From positions 62,001 to 126,000 of the forward strand of contig CANMHT010000011.1 in assembly GCA_947497755.1 (NCBI GenBank): a DNA stretch of 64,000 bases, read 5' to 3'. Of this stretch, positions 7,761 through 16,525 are shown piece by piece. Origin of the DNA: an uncultured Polaribacter sp. (GTDB lineage: Bacteria > Bacteroidota > Bacteroidia > Flavobacteriales > Flavobacteriaceae). The translations under genes were made by a program, and so were the position numbers. Below the pieces are notes generated by a model. The model searched no databases, was not told the origin of the DNA, and saw nothing but the letters and a program-made list of their open reading frames with translations. How positions within the stretch are numbered: the first letter of the stretch is position 1; each line of letters begins with the position of its first letter.

Positions 7761-9479
7761 ATGTTAAAAAAATTATTTACACTTCTATTTTTTAGTGCTT
7801 TCATTTTTTCTTGTCAGCAAAAACAAGAATTACAACCTTCTGAGTATGCAGATGTTATCAACAAAGAATTTACTGGAGACCTGTCTTACAACACCACTTC
7901 TTTTGTAGAAAAATACTGGCGAGTAGTTGGTAACACTGGCTTTAATAAAAGTATCTATAAAATTGCAGAACAGTTAGAAAAAGATGGTTATGTCTTAGAA
8001 GAAAATGCAACAGAAAAAGACGTATTAACCTATAGAATTGAAAAAAGACCTCTTAAAAAACCAACTTGGGAGGCTGTAGATGCTATGGTAACCATTAATA
8101 GAGAAAAAGAACCTTTGTTAATGCATGTTACTAATAGAAATATGATTGCATTAAATTCTTATAGCACTCCAGAAAACGGTGTAACCGCAGAAGTTGTTTA
8201 TATCAAAGACTTAAAAAAATTAAATACAACCAATGTAAAAGGTAAAATTGTTTTTGCTGAAACACATCCTGCAAGAATTTTTAAAACTGCTGTTGCAAAA
8301 GGAGGTGCTGTTGGAGTAATCACTTACAACAACCCAAAATATTTACAACCAGAAAAAAATACTACTTCTATACAGTTTCGATTTGTACAACTAGATACAA
8401 TAAATAAGTCTTGGGGAATTGCACTTTCTTATGCTGCAAAAGAACGATTAAAAACTGCTTTAACTAAAGGAAAAGTAAGCTTGAATGTAAAAGTAAAAAC
8501 AAAAATTTATCCTTCAGAAGAATTGACAATTATTGCTGATGTAAAAGGGAGTGAAAAACCAAAAGAACGTTTGGTTTTTAGTGCTCATGTACAAGAACCA
8601 GGAGCTAATGACAATGCAACAGGAGTTGGGGTTGCTTTAGAAATGGCATCTCTTACAGCAAAACTGGTTAAAGAAGGAAAAATAAAACCCAAAAGAACCT
8701 TAACCTATTTATGGGGAGACGAAATTGTTTCTACACGTAGATATGTACAAGAAGATAGCATTAGAAAAAAAGATATTAAATGGGGAATCTCTTTAGATAT
8801 GGTTGGGGAAAACACAGCCATAACTGGTGGAACTTTTTTAATTGAAAAAATGCCAGACCCTAGCGCTATATGGACACGTGGTAATGACAAACACACAGAA
8901 TGGGGTGGAAGAAAATTAGCTGCAAAAGATATGAAACCACATTATTTAAACGATTTTGTAATAGATCGTTTTAAAGCACAAGGAAAACGTGCAAATTGGG
9001 TTGTAGAAACCAATCCATTTGAAGGTGGTAGTGATCATGTTCCTTTTTTAAGAGGTAATATTCCGAGTGTATTATTTTGGCATTTTACCGATCAGTTTTA
9101 CCATACAGACAATGATCGTTTGGATAAGGTATCAAAATCTACTTTAAAAAATGTTGGTACAGCCGCTTTAATCTCTGGATTGGAATTACTAAATGCTGAT
9201 GAAAATACTGCTAAAAACATTATCAACTCTATTGAAAAAGCAGCGGTAGCTAGATTAAATGAAGAATTAAAACAAGGTAAAATAGCGATTCAAAAAGGTG
9301 AAGCATTAAAAATACAAATCGATATTATTGATGCTTGGGAAGATTGGTATATCAAAGCGTTAGAAACAACTACAGATATGGTTGCTGATCAAAACTTAAT
9401 TCGCTCAGAAATTAAAACAGCGCAAAACACTATAAAGAATGTTGCTAAAGACATTCGAACTATTTTGTCTAAAAAATAA
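7761..9479 (+). CDS. M28 family zinc aminopeptidase lipoprotein
   Basis: A 572-residue exported peptidase. The signal peptide ends in a lipobox (FIFSC, C18), so it should be anchored in the cell envelope. A PA-like domain (about 130-230) precedes the M28 catalytic domain. The usual two-zinc ligands can be placed as H276, D284 (NDNATGVG), E321 (GDE), D346 (DMVGEN) and H426 (GGSDHVPF). The family removes N-terminal amino acids from peptides. The last 100 residues are helical. It is preceded by a small terminated unit and followed by a strong bidirectional terminator, so it is transcribed alone. Confidence 0.9.
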   Translation: MLKKLFTLLFFSAFIFSCQQKQELQPSEYADVINKEFTGDLSYNTTSFVEKYWRVVGNTGFNKSIYKIAEQLEKDGYVLEENATEKDVLTYRIEKRPLKKPTWEAVDAMVTINREKEPLLMHVTNRNMIALNSYSTPENGVTAEVVYIKDLKKLNTTNVKGKIVFAETHPARIFKTAVAKGGAVGVITYNNPKYLQPEKNTTSIQFRFVQLDTINKSWGIALSYAAKERLKTALTKGKVSLNVKVKTKIYPSEELTIIADVKGSEKPKERLVFSAHVQEPGANDNATGVGVALEMASLTAKLVKEGKIKPKRTLTYLWGDEIVSTRRYVQEDSIRKKDIKWGISLDMVGENTAITGGTFLIEKMPDPSAIWTRGNDKHTEWGGRKLAAKDMKPHYLNDFVIDRFKAQGKRANWVVETNPFEGGSDHVPFLRGNIPSVLFWHFTDQFYHTDNDRLDKVSKSTLKNVGTAALISGLELLNADENTAKNIINSIEKAAVARLNEELKQGKIAIQKGEALKIQIDIIDAWEDWYIKALETTTDMVADQNLIRSEIKTAQNTIKNVAKDIRTILSKK

Positions 9480-9483
9480 TCAC

Positions 9484-9516
9484 TAAAAAAAGCCTCACAA
9501 ATGTGAGGCTTTTCTT
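9484..9516. terminator. Bidirectional terminator
   Basis: Stem AGCCTCAC (9491-9498) / GTGAGGCT (9503-9510), with A tract before and T tract after, between the convergent M28 peptidase and peroxidase-like genes. Confidence 0.9.
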
Positions 9517-9524
9517 TTTCTTTT

Positions 9525-10115
9525 TTATTGATGTTTTCCTTTTTCCCAACCGTGTTTTCCTAAATATTGCTCTCCAGATTCTACTGCTCCATCTTCAATG
9601 GATGTTCCCATAGAATCATTCCATCTATTTAAATAACCAAATAGAGAAATAACACCTAACATTTCTACAATTTCTCCTTCGTCCCAATGTTTGTATAATT
9701 CTGTTTTTATGGCTTCATCAACTGCATTTGGAACCATAGTTGCTGCTAAAGAGAAATCCAAAGCTGCACGTTCTGCATCAGAAAAAGCAGGATGTGTTCT
9801 ATACTCCCAAATATTATCTAATTGTTCTTGCTCAGCTCCGTATCTTTCGGCAGCTCTAATTGCATGTGCTTGACAATATCTACAACCAGTTGCATTACTA
9901 GAAACCCAAGCAATCATTCTTTTTAATGCAGAAGTTACACGCCCTTCATTTGCCATTACAGCTTTATTTAAATTGATAAAAGCTTTAGAAATTGCAGGTC
10001 TACGCTGCATTGTTAATACTGAATTTGGACAAAAACCTAAGGTTTCATTAAAAAATTCTGCTAGTTCTTTTGTTTCTAAATCATGATCCGCAGAAAGTGG
10101 TGTTACTAATGGCAT
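9525..10115 (-). CDS. AhpD-like peroxidase-related protein
   Basis: A 196-residue all-helical protein of the carboxymuconolactone decarboxylase/AhpD superfamily. The redox pair is seen in GCRYCQAHAIRAAERYG, matching the C-x-x-C-x-x-x-H active site used to reduce peroxides. The C-terminal part (FGYLNRWNDSMG) matches the 'peroxidase-related enzyme' subgroup. No signal peptide, so it is cytoplasmic. It is monocistronic, with a -7 box TATATTTG 23 bases upstream of the ATG. The electron donor and natural substrate are not evident. Confidence 0.87.
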   Translation of the reverse strand: MPLVTPLSADHDLETKELAEFFNETLGFCPNSVLTMQRRPAISKAFINLNKAVMANEGRVTSALKRMIAWVSSNATGCRYCQAHAIRAAERYGAEQEQLDNIWEYRTHPAFSDAERAALDFSLAATMVPNAVDEAIKTELYKHWDEGEIVEMLGVISLFGYLNRWNDSMGTSIEDGAVESGEQYLGKHGWEKGKHQ

Positions 10116-10138
10116 ATCTTTTATATTTTTTATTCCTT

Positions 10139-10146
10139 CAAATATA
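10139..10146 (-). promoter_or_regulatory. -7 box of AhpD-like gene
   Basis: TATATTTG on the minus strand, 23 bases upstream of the ATG at 10115; fits TAnnTTTG. No clear -33 element. Confidence 0.5.
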
Positions 10147-10189
10147 TCTAATTTTATAAATTTATCATTTCATATCTAACCAAAAATCA

Positions 10190-11200
10190 ATGAAATTACG
10201 TTTACATCCTTATAACTTAGTTTTAAAGCACACTTTTACAATCTCTAGAGAATCAAGAGACATCCAACCTTCTTTAGTGGTAGAGCTTAATGATGGTGAG
10301 TTTAGTGGTTTCGGAGAAACTACCACAAATCCATATTATAATATTACTATGGATAATTTACAGGAAATTATTCTAAAAAACGAAGAAGCTATTTGTGCGC
10401 TTTCTAATGAACCTCCAGAAGTATTTTGGCAAAAACTACGCCCTTTATTTGAAGAAAATATGTTTGCTTTATGCGCAGTAGATATTGCTTATAGTGATTT
10501 ATATGCTAAACGAAATGGTCAAAAATTATACGAACATTGGCAGTTAGATATTGATAAAAATCCTATGACAGATTATACCATTGGAATTGATTCCGTTGAA
10601 AAAATGGTTGCCAAAATGAAAGAATTGCCTTGGCCTATTTACAAAATTAAATTAGGGACAAAAAACGATATTGAAATTGTTACTGAACTAAGAAAACACA
10701 CCGATGCTGTTTTTAGAATTGATGCTAATTGTGGTTGGACTGCTGAAGAAGCTGTAGAAAATTCTTTTAAACTCAAAGAGCTGGGTGTTGAGTTTTTAGA
10801 ACAACCTTTACCTGCAAATGATATTGAAGGAGCTAAACATGTCTTTAAAAATTCTGCATTACCAATTGTTGCCGACGAAAGCTGTATTATAGAAAGCGAT
10901 GTAGAAAAATGTGTTGGTTTGTTTCATGGTGTTAATGTAAAGCTATCTAAATGTGGCGGATTAACTCCTGGAAAAAGAATGTTAGAAAAAGCAAAGTCTT
11001 TAGGATTAAAAACCATGGTTGGTTGTATGACAGAATCTACCGTTGGGATTTCTGCAATTGCACATTTACTTCCTTTATTAGATTATGTAGATATGGACGG
11101 AGGTTTACTTCTTAAAGAAGATATTGCTAATGGAATTACTATTGAAAACGGAGTAATTGCTTACGCCAAAGAAAACGGAACTGGAGTTTCGCTGTTATAA
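10190..11200 (+). CDS. Dipeptide epimerase (enolase superfamily)
   Basis: A 336-residue member of the muconate-lactonising subgroup of the enolase superfamily. The catalytic lysine pair is K152/K154 (YKIKLG), magnesium ligands are D178, E204 and D229, and the facing lysine is in VKLSKCGG (K251 or K254). The motif DMD at 301-303 matches the D-x-D that in L-Ala-D/L-Glu epimerases holds the amino group of the dipeptide. The reaction would be epimerisation of Ala-Glu type dipeptides from murein breakdown. It is two bases ahead of the next gene, forming an operon with a PLP aminotransferase. Exact dipeptide preference cannot be read from the sequence. Confidence 0.88.
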   Translation: MKLRLHPYNLVLKHTFTISRESRDIQPSLVVELNDGEFSGFGETTTNPYYNITMDNLQEIILKNEEAICALSNEPPEVFWQKLRPLFEENMFALCAVDIAYSDLYAKRNGQKLYEHWQLDIDKNPMTDYTIGIDSVEKMVAKMKELPWPIYKIKLGTKNDIEIVTELRKHTDAVFRIDANCGWTAEEAVENSFKLKELGVEFLEQPLPANDIEGAKHVFKNSALPIVADESCIIESDVEKCVGLFHGVNVKLSKCGGLTPGKRMLEKAKSLGLKTMVGCMTESTVGISAIAHLLPLLDYVDMDGGLLLKEDIANGITIENGVIAYAKENGTGVSLL

Positions 11201-11202
11201 AC

Positions 11203-12231
11203 ATGCAATTAAGCACAACACCAAATACAACTGCTCTTCTAGATAATAAAGAACATTTATTCTTTAGTGGTACTTCGTATCTCGGAGTTTCTATGCTACC
11301 CGAATTCCAAGAAATAGTTTTTGATAGTATAAAAAAATGGGGGATATCCTATGGTAGTTCTCCAAATGCTAATTTAAAACTAGAAATCTATAAAAAAGGA
11401 GAAACGTTTATTCGCAATTTTCTACATACAGAAAGTGCTTTAACGGTTTCTTCTGGAACCTTAGCAAGCCAATTGGCTTTAAATACCTTACAAGATATTG
11501 CCGATAGGTTTTATGCCATGCCAAAAATACATCCATCTATATTGCCTAATAAGGCAACAAATGTTTATGAAAACAGACATTTAAACAAAGAGTTGGTCAG
11601 TATAGAAAACACTAATATTTGTATTATTTCTGATGCTATTGCCGCATTAGAAACCACTCCTTATTCTTTTGATTTTTTAACTCAGATTCCGAAAAGCAAT
11701 ACCGTTTATCTTTTAATAGACGAATCTCATAGTTTAGGCGTTTTAGGAAAAAACGGAAATGGTATTTCACAGCAAATTAGCAGCCAAAAAAACGTAAAAA
11801 TTATCATCGTTTCGTCTTTAGGAAAAGCTTTTGGTGTAAATGGTGGAATCATTGCCGGAAACACAAATTTTATCAAAAAGGTAAAAGAAAAACCTTTATT
11901 TATTGGTGCAGCCGGAATGTGTCCTAGCTTCTTAGAAACCTTTATTAATGCACAAGAAATCTATCAATCTCAAAGAGAAAAATTACAAAAAGTTATTACT
12001 TATGTTTATGCAAAACTTGCAACTGTAAAAGACATACATATTACCAATAACTATCCTGTGTTCTTTTTAAGTGACGATAAAATTGCAGATGATTTATTGA
12101 AAAAAAACATTGTGATTACTAGCTTTTTTTATCCTGCAACTCCTCAGAAAATAAACAGAGTTGTACTCAATGCTAATCACACAAAAAAACAACTAGATCA
12201 GTTAATTAAGAGTTTTATGGTGGCTCAATAG
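11203..12231 (+). CDS. PLP-dependent class I/II aminotransferase-like enzyme
   Basis: A 342-residue fold-type I PLP enzyme resembling the alpha-oxoamine synthase group (8-amino-7-oxononanoate synthase, glycine C-acetyltransferase). The pyridine-nitrogen aspartate and ring-stacking region is LIDESHSLGVLG (D173, H176), and the Schiff-base lysine is K208 in SSLGKAFGVNGG. It is about 40-50 residues shorter than BioF/Kbl. There are no biotin genes nearby; its partner is the dipeptide epimerase directly upstream, so a role in amino-acid or murein peptide catabolism is inferred. No signal peptide. Confidence 0.8.
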   Translation: MQLSTTPNTTALLDNKEHLFFSGTSYLGVSMLPEFQEIVFDSIKKWGISYGSSPNANLKLEIYKKGETFIRNFLHTESALTVSSGTLASQLALNTLQDIADRFYAMPKIHPSILPNKATNVYENRHLNKELVSIENTNICIISDAIAALETTPYSFDFLTQIPKSNTVYLLIDESHSLGVLGKNGNGISQQISSQKNVKIIIVSSLGKAFGVNGGIIAGNTNFIKKVKEKPLFIGAAGMCPSFLETFINAQEIYQSQREKLQKVITYVYAKLATVKDIHITNNYPVFFLSDDKIADDLLKKNIVITSFFYPATPQKINRVVLNANHTKKQLDQLIKSFMVAQ

Positions 12232-12243
12232 TCAACTCCAAGC

Positions 12244-12271
12244 TTGTTTCTTTCTAAAAACACTAACTTTG
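12244..12271 (+). promoter_or_regulatory. -33/-7 promoter of osmC-like gene
   Basis: TTG (12244-12246), a 17-base spacer and TAACTTTG (12264-12271) fit the Bacteroidota promoter. The leader of about 60 bases contains an inverted repeat ACCTGT (12283-12288) / ACAGGT (12297-12302). Confidence 0.6.
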
Positions 12272-12338
12272 TGTTAAGTTTCACCTGTATTTTCCGACAG
12301 GTATATAGAAAATAATCCTATTCAAAAAACAAGATAAA

Positions 12339-12758
12339 ATGGCTACAAATACAGTTACTACACATTGGAAAAAAAATATGCAATTCGAATCTGACAATCC
12401 TAGCGGACATCATTTAACAATGTACGATGCTTCTGCAGATAATGGAGAGGTAAAAGGATTTGGACCAAAAGCATTAATGTTATCTTCTTTAGCTGGTTGC
12501 TCTGGTTTAGATGTTGACTCTTTATTAACTAAAATGAGAGCTGAAGTAGAAGATTTTAATATTGTAGTAACAGGAGAATTAACTACAGAACATCCAAAAT
12601 TTTACAACAAAGTAAAAGTTGATTATCACTTTTACGGAAGTGACTTAAAAGAAGATAAAATTACCAAAGCAGTAAATTTATCTATAGACAAATATTGTGG
12701 AGTTATGGAAATGTTTAGACAGTTTGCAGAAGTGACAACAGAAATTCACTTGCATTAA
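12339..12758 (+). CDS. OsmC family peroxiredoxin-like protein
   Basis: A 139-residue OsmC/Ohr-fold protein. The two reactive cysteines are C54 (LAGCSGLDV) and C120 (DKYCGVMEMF), as in enzymes that reduce organic hydroperoxides. The subgroup is the generic OsmC/YhfA type rather than Ohr, so the natural substrate is uncertain. It has its own promoter with a leader of about 60 bases and lies 23 bases ahead of recJ, with which it may be co-transcribed. Confidence 0.9.
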   Translation: MATNTVTTHWKKNMQFESDNPSGHHLTMYDASADNGEVKGFGPKALMLSSLAGCSGLDVDSLLTKMRAEVEDFNIVVTGELTTEHPKFYNKVKVDYHFYGSDLKEDKITKAVNLSIDKYCGVMEMFRQFAEVTTEIHLH

Positions 12759-12781
12759 AAAAATAACTCAAAAAAATTGCT

Positions 12782-14467
12782 ATGCGTTGGACCTATAAAA
12801 CAACACCCGAAAAAGAAAAAATTATACAATTAGCCAATGATTTATCAGTAGATAAAACCATTGCAAAAATTTTATTGCAACGTGGTATTTCTTCTTTTGA
12901 TGAAGCTAAGAAATTCTTTCGTCCTTCTTTAACAGATTTACATGATCCGTTTTTAATGAAAGACATGTCTATTGCTATAGAAAGAATTGAAAAAGCCATA
13001 TCAGCCAATGAAAACATATTAGTTTATGGCGACTATGATGTTGATGGAACCACAGCTGTTTCTTTGGTTTCTTCTTATCTAAAAACCTATTATCCAAATG
13101 TTGCCACTTATATTCCAGATAGATATGAAGAAGGCTATGGTGTCTCTTACCAAGGAATTGATTTTGCTAAAGACAATGATTTTAGCTTAATTATTGCCTT
13201 AGATTGTGGAATTAAAGCCATTGAAAAAGTTGCTTATGCTACTGAACAAGGTATCGATTTTATTATTTGTGATCATCATAAACCTGGTGCTGAAATTCCC
13301 AAAGCAATTGCTGTTTTAAATCCAAAGAGAGAAGATTGCAACTATCCTTATGATGAATTATGTGGCTGTGGAGTTGGTTTTAAATTGATTCAAGCTTTAG
13401 GAAGTAATAAAGGAGAAACGAACAATGATTTAATCCCTTATTTAGATTTAGTGGCTACTGCAATTGGTGCTGATATTGTACCAATGACTGGAGAGAATAG
13501 AGTATTGGCTTACTTAGGATTACAAGTAATTAATACTGCGCCAAGAAATGGTTTTAAAGCCATCATTCATCAACTAAACAAAAAAACGTTAACCATTACT
13601 GATGTTGTTTTTATCATTGCTCCAAGAATTAATGCCGCTGGTAGAATGAAACATGGTAATTATGCTGTTGAGTTACTAACTGAAATGGATTTTGACTCTG
13701 CAATAACATCTGCAGCTGCCATAGAAACTTTTAATTCTGATAGAAAAGAGCTCGACAAACAAATTACCGATGAAGCATTACAACAAATTACAGAAAATAA
13801 AGAACAAAAAAATGCTACTTCGGTTGTTTTTGCTGAAGACTGGCATAAAGGTGTTATTGGTATTGTGGCTTCTCGATTGATTGAAACCTATTACAGGCCA
13901 ACCTTGGTTTTTACAAAAAGTGGTGATAAACTTGCTGCATCTGCGCGTTCTGTAAAAGGCTTTGATGTATACAATGCTTTAGAACAATGTGCTGAGTTTA
14001 TTGAGCAATTTGGTGGACATAAATATGCAGCTGGTTTGACTTTAGCTCCAGAAAATTATCAAGCTTTTAAACAAAAGTTTGAAGAAGTTGTTGCTAATTC
14101 TTTACCAGAAGAATTGAAAACACCTGAAATACTTATTGATACTGAGCTTGACTTATCAGAAATTACTCCTAAGTTCTATAGAATTGTACAACAAATGGCA
14201 CCATTTGGCCCTCAAAATATGAGGCCTGTTTTTAGTTCTTCTGCGGTAAGAGATAATGGTTATGGCAAACAAGTAGGAGCTGATAAAAGCCATTTAAAGT
14301 TACATTTAATTTACGGAGCGGATAAAAAAACATACAATGCAATTGGTTTTGGCCTAGGAGATAAACTACCAATAATTCATAACGACATTGATGTGGCTTA
14401 CGCTTTAGATGAAAACACTTGGAATGGTTATACAAGTATTCAACTTATGCTAAAGGATATTAAATAA
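12782..14467 (+). CDS. recJ: Single-stranded-DNA-specific exonuclease RecJ
   Basis: A 561-residue 5'-3' exonuclease of RecF-pathway recombination and mismatch repair. The DHH motifs are VYGDYDVDGT (D84, D86, D88), ALDCG (D141) and ICDHHKPG (D164, H165, H166). The DHHA1 domain carries FGGHKYAAGLTL, and an OB-fold follows at the C-terminus. The length is typical (E. coli 577). The ATG is 23 bases after the OsmC gene stop. After the stop lies only AT-rich sequence with a long-range inverted repeat (14504-14514 and 14544-14554). Confidence 0.95.
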   Translation: MRWTYKTTPEKEKIIQLANDLSVDKTIAKILLQRGISSFDEAKKFFRPSLTDLHDPFLMKDMSIAIERIEKAISANENILVYGDYDVDGTTAVSLVSSYLKTYYPNVATYIPDRYEEGYGVSYQGIDFAKDNDFSLIIALDCGIKAIEKVAYATEQGIDFIICDHHKPGAEIPKAIAVLNPKREDCNYPYDELCGCGVGFKLIQALGSNKGETNNDLIPYLDLVATAIGADIVPMTGENRVLAYLGLQVINTAPRNGFKAIIHQLNKKTLTITDVVFIIAPRINAAGRMKHGNYAVELLTEMDFDSAITSAAAIETFNSDRKELDKQITDEALQQITENKEQKNATSVVFAEDWHKGVIGIVASRLIETYYRPTLVFTKSGDKLAASARSVKGFDVYNALEQCAEFIEQFGGHKYAAGLTLAPENYQAFKQKFEEVVANSLPEELKTPEILIDTELDLSEITPKFYRIVQQMAPFGPQNMRPVFSSSAVRDNGYGKQVGADKSHLKLHLIYGADKKTYNAIGFGLGDKLPIIHNDIDVAYALDENTWNGYTSIQLMLKDIK

Positions 14468-14516
14468 TAACCTCAATAAACCCAAGTTTATTCGTATAAA
14501 AAGATAGAGTATTTGC

Positions 14517-15170
14517 TTATTCAATCAACATCTGACCAACATGAAATACTCTATTTTTTATTAATGAAAAATAACCAATAAGTTGTAATAATACTTTTGG
14601 AGATCGTTTTACTTCTTTCCCTGCTTGCTCAAAATGTTTTACCGAATCCCATACAAATAATAAAATGTCTAAATCCTCATCAATACAATGGAATTCTTGA
14701 TCAAGTACGTATCCTTTTTTAGTTATTATATTTCCTAAAAACCTCTTTCTCCATTTAGGGTAAACTTTTCTTTTTGATGGTTTAATTTGTCTTACAGCAA
14801 ACTCTACAGCTTGACCTCTTTTCAATAGTTCTTCCATATTAAAAATGACATCATCTTGAGTTTTCATTCTAAAGCTTTCTTGCAAACTAAACATTTTTAC
14901 ATATTGTTTTGCTTCGTTTGTTTGCAACAATTGTTCTGTTACTTTTTCAATTTCTTCTAAAGATTCCCAAGAAGTTAATTCAATAAACACATCTTTAGAG
15001 TTTTTTTTAGGAAATGAAAAAAAGGACTCAAATAACTTCACTTCGGAGTTTGTATAAGTACTTCGTTTTTTAATATATAATTCTCTATACTCTTTAAATT
15101 TAATGCTATTCTCTTCTTTTACTTTAAAGAAGCTTAATTGGAATATTTGCTGATTAGTGTTCTTGTGCAT
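14517..15170 (-). CDS. Putative ABM-like (dimeric alpha-beta barrel) protein
   Basis: A 217-residue soluble protein without signal peptide. It has two halves of about 100 residues, each with the strand-helix pattern of antibiotic-biosynthesis-monooxygenase (ABM) folds: the first includes FIELTSWESLEEIEKV and the second LDILLFVWDSVKHFEQAGKE. No catalytic residues can be assigned. It is the third gene of a YceI-DoxX-ABM operon, overlapping the DoxX gene by 17 bases, which points to a role in oxidative or membrane stress. Confidence in the fold is moderate; the activity is unknown. Confidence 0.6.
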   Translation of the reverse strand: MHKNTNQQIFQLSFFKVKEENSIKFKEYRELYIKKRSTYTNSEVKLFESFFSFPKKNSKDVFIELTSWESLEEIEKVTEQLLQTNEAKQYVKMFSLQESFRMKTQDDVIFNMEELLKRGQAVEFAVRQIKPSKRKVYPKWRKRFLGNIITKKGYVLDQEFHCIDEDLDILLFVWDSVKHFEQAGKEVKRSPKVLLQLIGYFSLIKNRVFHVGQMLIE

Positions 15171-15522
15171 TGTTTATTCTTTTATCAAAATAATAACTAG
15201 CAAACATAAATAGCATCACTAAAACAGGTCCAAATGCTTCGCCATCATTTATCATTAAATGAGCACCAAAAGCCAATAAAAGATTAAAGAAAAATCCAGC
15301 AAATGCCCATTCCTTTAGAGTATTGTTTTTCCTTTGAAAAAGAAGTAAAATACCCAATATTTTTGCAACTGCTAAAGGATAAATTAACCACGTTGGAAAA
15401 CCTAGTCCAGAAAATTCTTGAAATGCATGTTGATAATTAAAAAAATACAACCCTGCTCCGCTCAATATACTTAACCCAAATAAGGATATAGAAATCCAAT
15501 ATAAAATTTTAATTGTTTTCAT
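15154..15522 (-). CDS. DoxX-like membrane protein
   Basis: A 122-residue protein with four predicted membrane helices (about 5-25, 44-62, 70-92 and 95-112), typical of the DoxX/DoxD-like family of small inner-membrane proteins linked to redox and detoxification. The frame opens at a TTG (15531), but the ATG at 15522 (MKTIKILYWISIS) is the natural start. It overlaps the downstream ABM-like gene by 17 bases and follows the YceI gene by 16, so all three form one operon behind the MerR-type promoter. Confidence 0.8.
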   Translation of the reverse strand: MKTIKILYWISISLFGLSILSGAGLYFFNYQHAFQEFSGLGFPTWLIYPLAVAKILGILLLFQRKNNTLKEWAFAGFFFNLLLAFGAHLMINDGEAFGPVLVMLFMFASYYFDKRINNAQEH

Positions 15523-15538
15523 TTTTTTCAAATTTAAT

Positions 15539-16063
15539 TTACGCTTGTTTTAACTTACAATGAATCGATATTTTTATTGTTTTCCCTACCATAAACCCTC
15601 CTTTTGCTCCAATTTCGTAATCTCTTCTATCTAACTCAAATTCACCCAAAAACACATTGTCTTTATAGTTTAATGGTATAGTTATCGTTTTTGTAATTCC
15701 GTGCATTGTCAGTTTACCTTTAACTAAATAATTTCCTTTATTTTTTTCTATTGTTTCTGAAACAAAGCATATAGTTGGGTATTTTTCTACCTCAAAAAAA
15801 TCTTTATTTTTTAGGTGTTTGTCTCGTTTTTTACTTTTTGTATTTATGGTTTTTGTATCAATGCAAATAGAAAATTTAGAGTTAGATAAGTTGTTTTCAT
15901 CAAAATTTATCTTGCCTTTCATTCCGGTAAATGTTCCTTTTACTGTTCTAATTTTCATATTTCTAACCGCAAAAGTCACTTTTGAGTTTTCTGTATCTAT
16001 TTGCTGCGCATTTAGGAATAATGGAACAGAAATAAAAAACAATATTGCTTGTATGGGTTTCAT
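15539..16063 (-). CDS. YceI-like periplasmic lipid-binding protein
   Basis: A 174-residue exported protein: signal peptide to about residue 20 (LFLNAQQ), then a YceI beta-barrel that in homologues holds an isoprenoid chain. Family features are SKVTFAVRNMKIRTVKGTFT, the region around SKKRDKHLKNKDFFEVEKYP and LTMHGITKTITIPL. The ATG at 16063 is preferred to the GTG one codon earlier. It is the first gene of the YceI-DoxX-ABM operon and is divergent from a merR-family gene, with a palindromic operator in its promoter. Confidence 0.9.
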   Translation of the reverse strand: MKPIQAILFFISVPLFLNAQQIDTENSKVTFAVRNMKIRTVKGTFTGMKGKINFDENNLSNSKFSICIDTKTINTKSKKRDKHLKNKDFFEVEKYPTICFVSETIEKNKGNYLVKGKLTMHGITKTITIPLNYKDNVFLGEFELDRRDYEIGAKGGFMVGKTIKISIHCKLKQA

Positions 16064-16089
16064 CACTTTTAATATTTATTATTACTTTG

Positions 16090-16124
16090 CAAAAGTAAAC
16101 CATAGACATTGGTCTATAGTCAAA
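16090..16124 (-). promoter_or_regulatory. MerR-type promoter/operator of the yceI operon
   Basis: On the minus strand TTTG (16124-16121), a 23-base spacer and TACTTTTG (16097-16090) make a Bacteroidota promoter with a long spacer. The spacer contains the inverted repeat ATAGAC (16102-16107) / GTCTAT (16112-16117). A dyad between the two promoter boxes and an over-long spacer are the hallmark of MerR-family control; the regulator is encoded next door. Confidence 0.65.
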
Positions 16125-16158
16125 TTATTTTTAAGCCTTAACATAATTTTAACATTTT

Positions 16159-16515
16159 ATGAAAATAGGAACATTAGCAAAAGCTACAGGTGTTACAAGA
16201 GACACAATACGTTTGTATGAGCGAATGGAAATTATAAAAAACGTAACCAGACCATATGAATTCAATAACTATAAAGAATATGGTGAAGAGAATATTGAAA
16301 AAATTAAGTTGATTTTAATGATGAAAAAGTTTGGAATGAGCTTGAAAGAATGCAAGTTTGTTCTTGATAAAATGGAAACAAACAATTTTGATTTAGATTT
16401 CCAAAAACAATTTGTCAATCAGAAAATATCTGAAATCGATCAAAAGATAAAAGAATTACAAGAATTAAAAAGAACACTAAAACAACATGTAAATACATTT
16501 TGTAGTCAATTATAA
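16159..16515 (+). CDS. MerR family transcriptional regulator
   Basis: A 118-residue regulator. The N-terminal winged helix (MKIGTLAKATGVTRDTIRLY, then FNNYKEYGEENIEKI) binds DNA, and the C-terminal helix of about 40 residues (IDQKIKELQELKRTLKQHV) forms the dimer coiled coil. The tail TFCSQL has a single cysteine and does not match the metal-binding loops of MerR, CueR or ZntR, so the inducer is unknown. It is divergent from the YceI-DoxX-ABM operon whose promoter carries a fitting dyad, and is followed by the YciI and DinB genes in the same direction. Confidence 0.9.
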   Translation: MKIGTLAKATGVTRDTIRLYERMEIIKNVTRPYEFNNYKEYGEENIEKIKLILMMKKFGMSLKECKFVLDKMETNNFDLDFQKQFVNQKISEIDQKIKELQELKRTLKQHVNTFCSQL

Positions 16516-16525
16516 AATTCAACCA

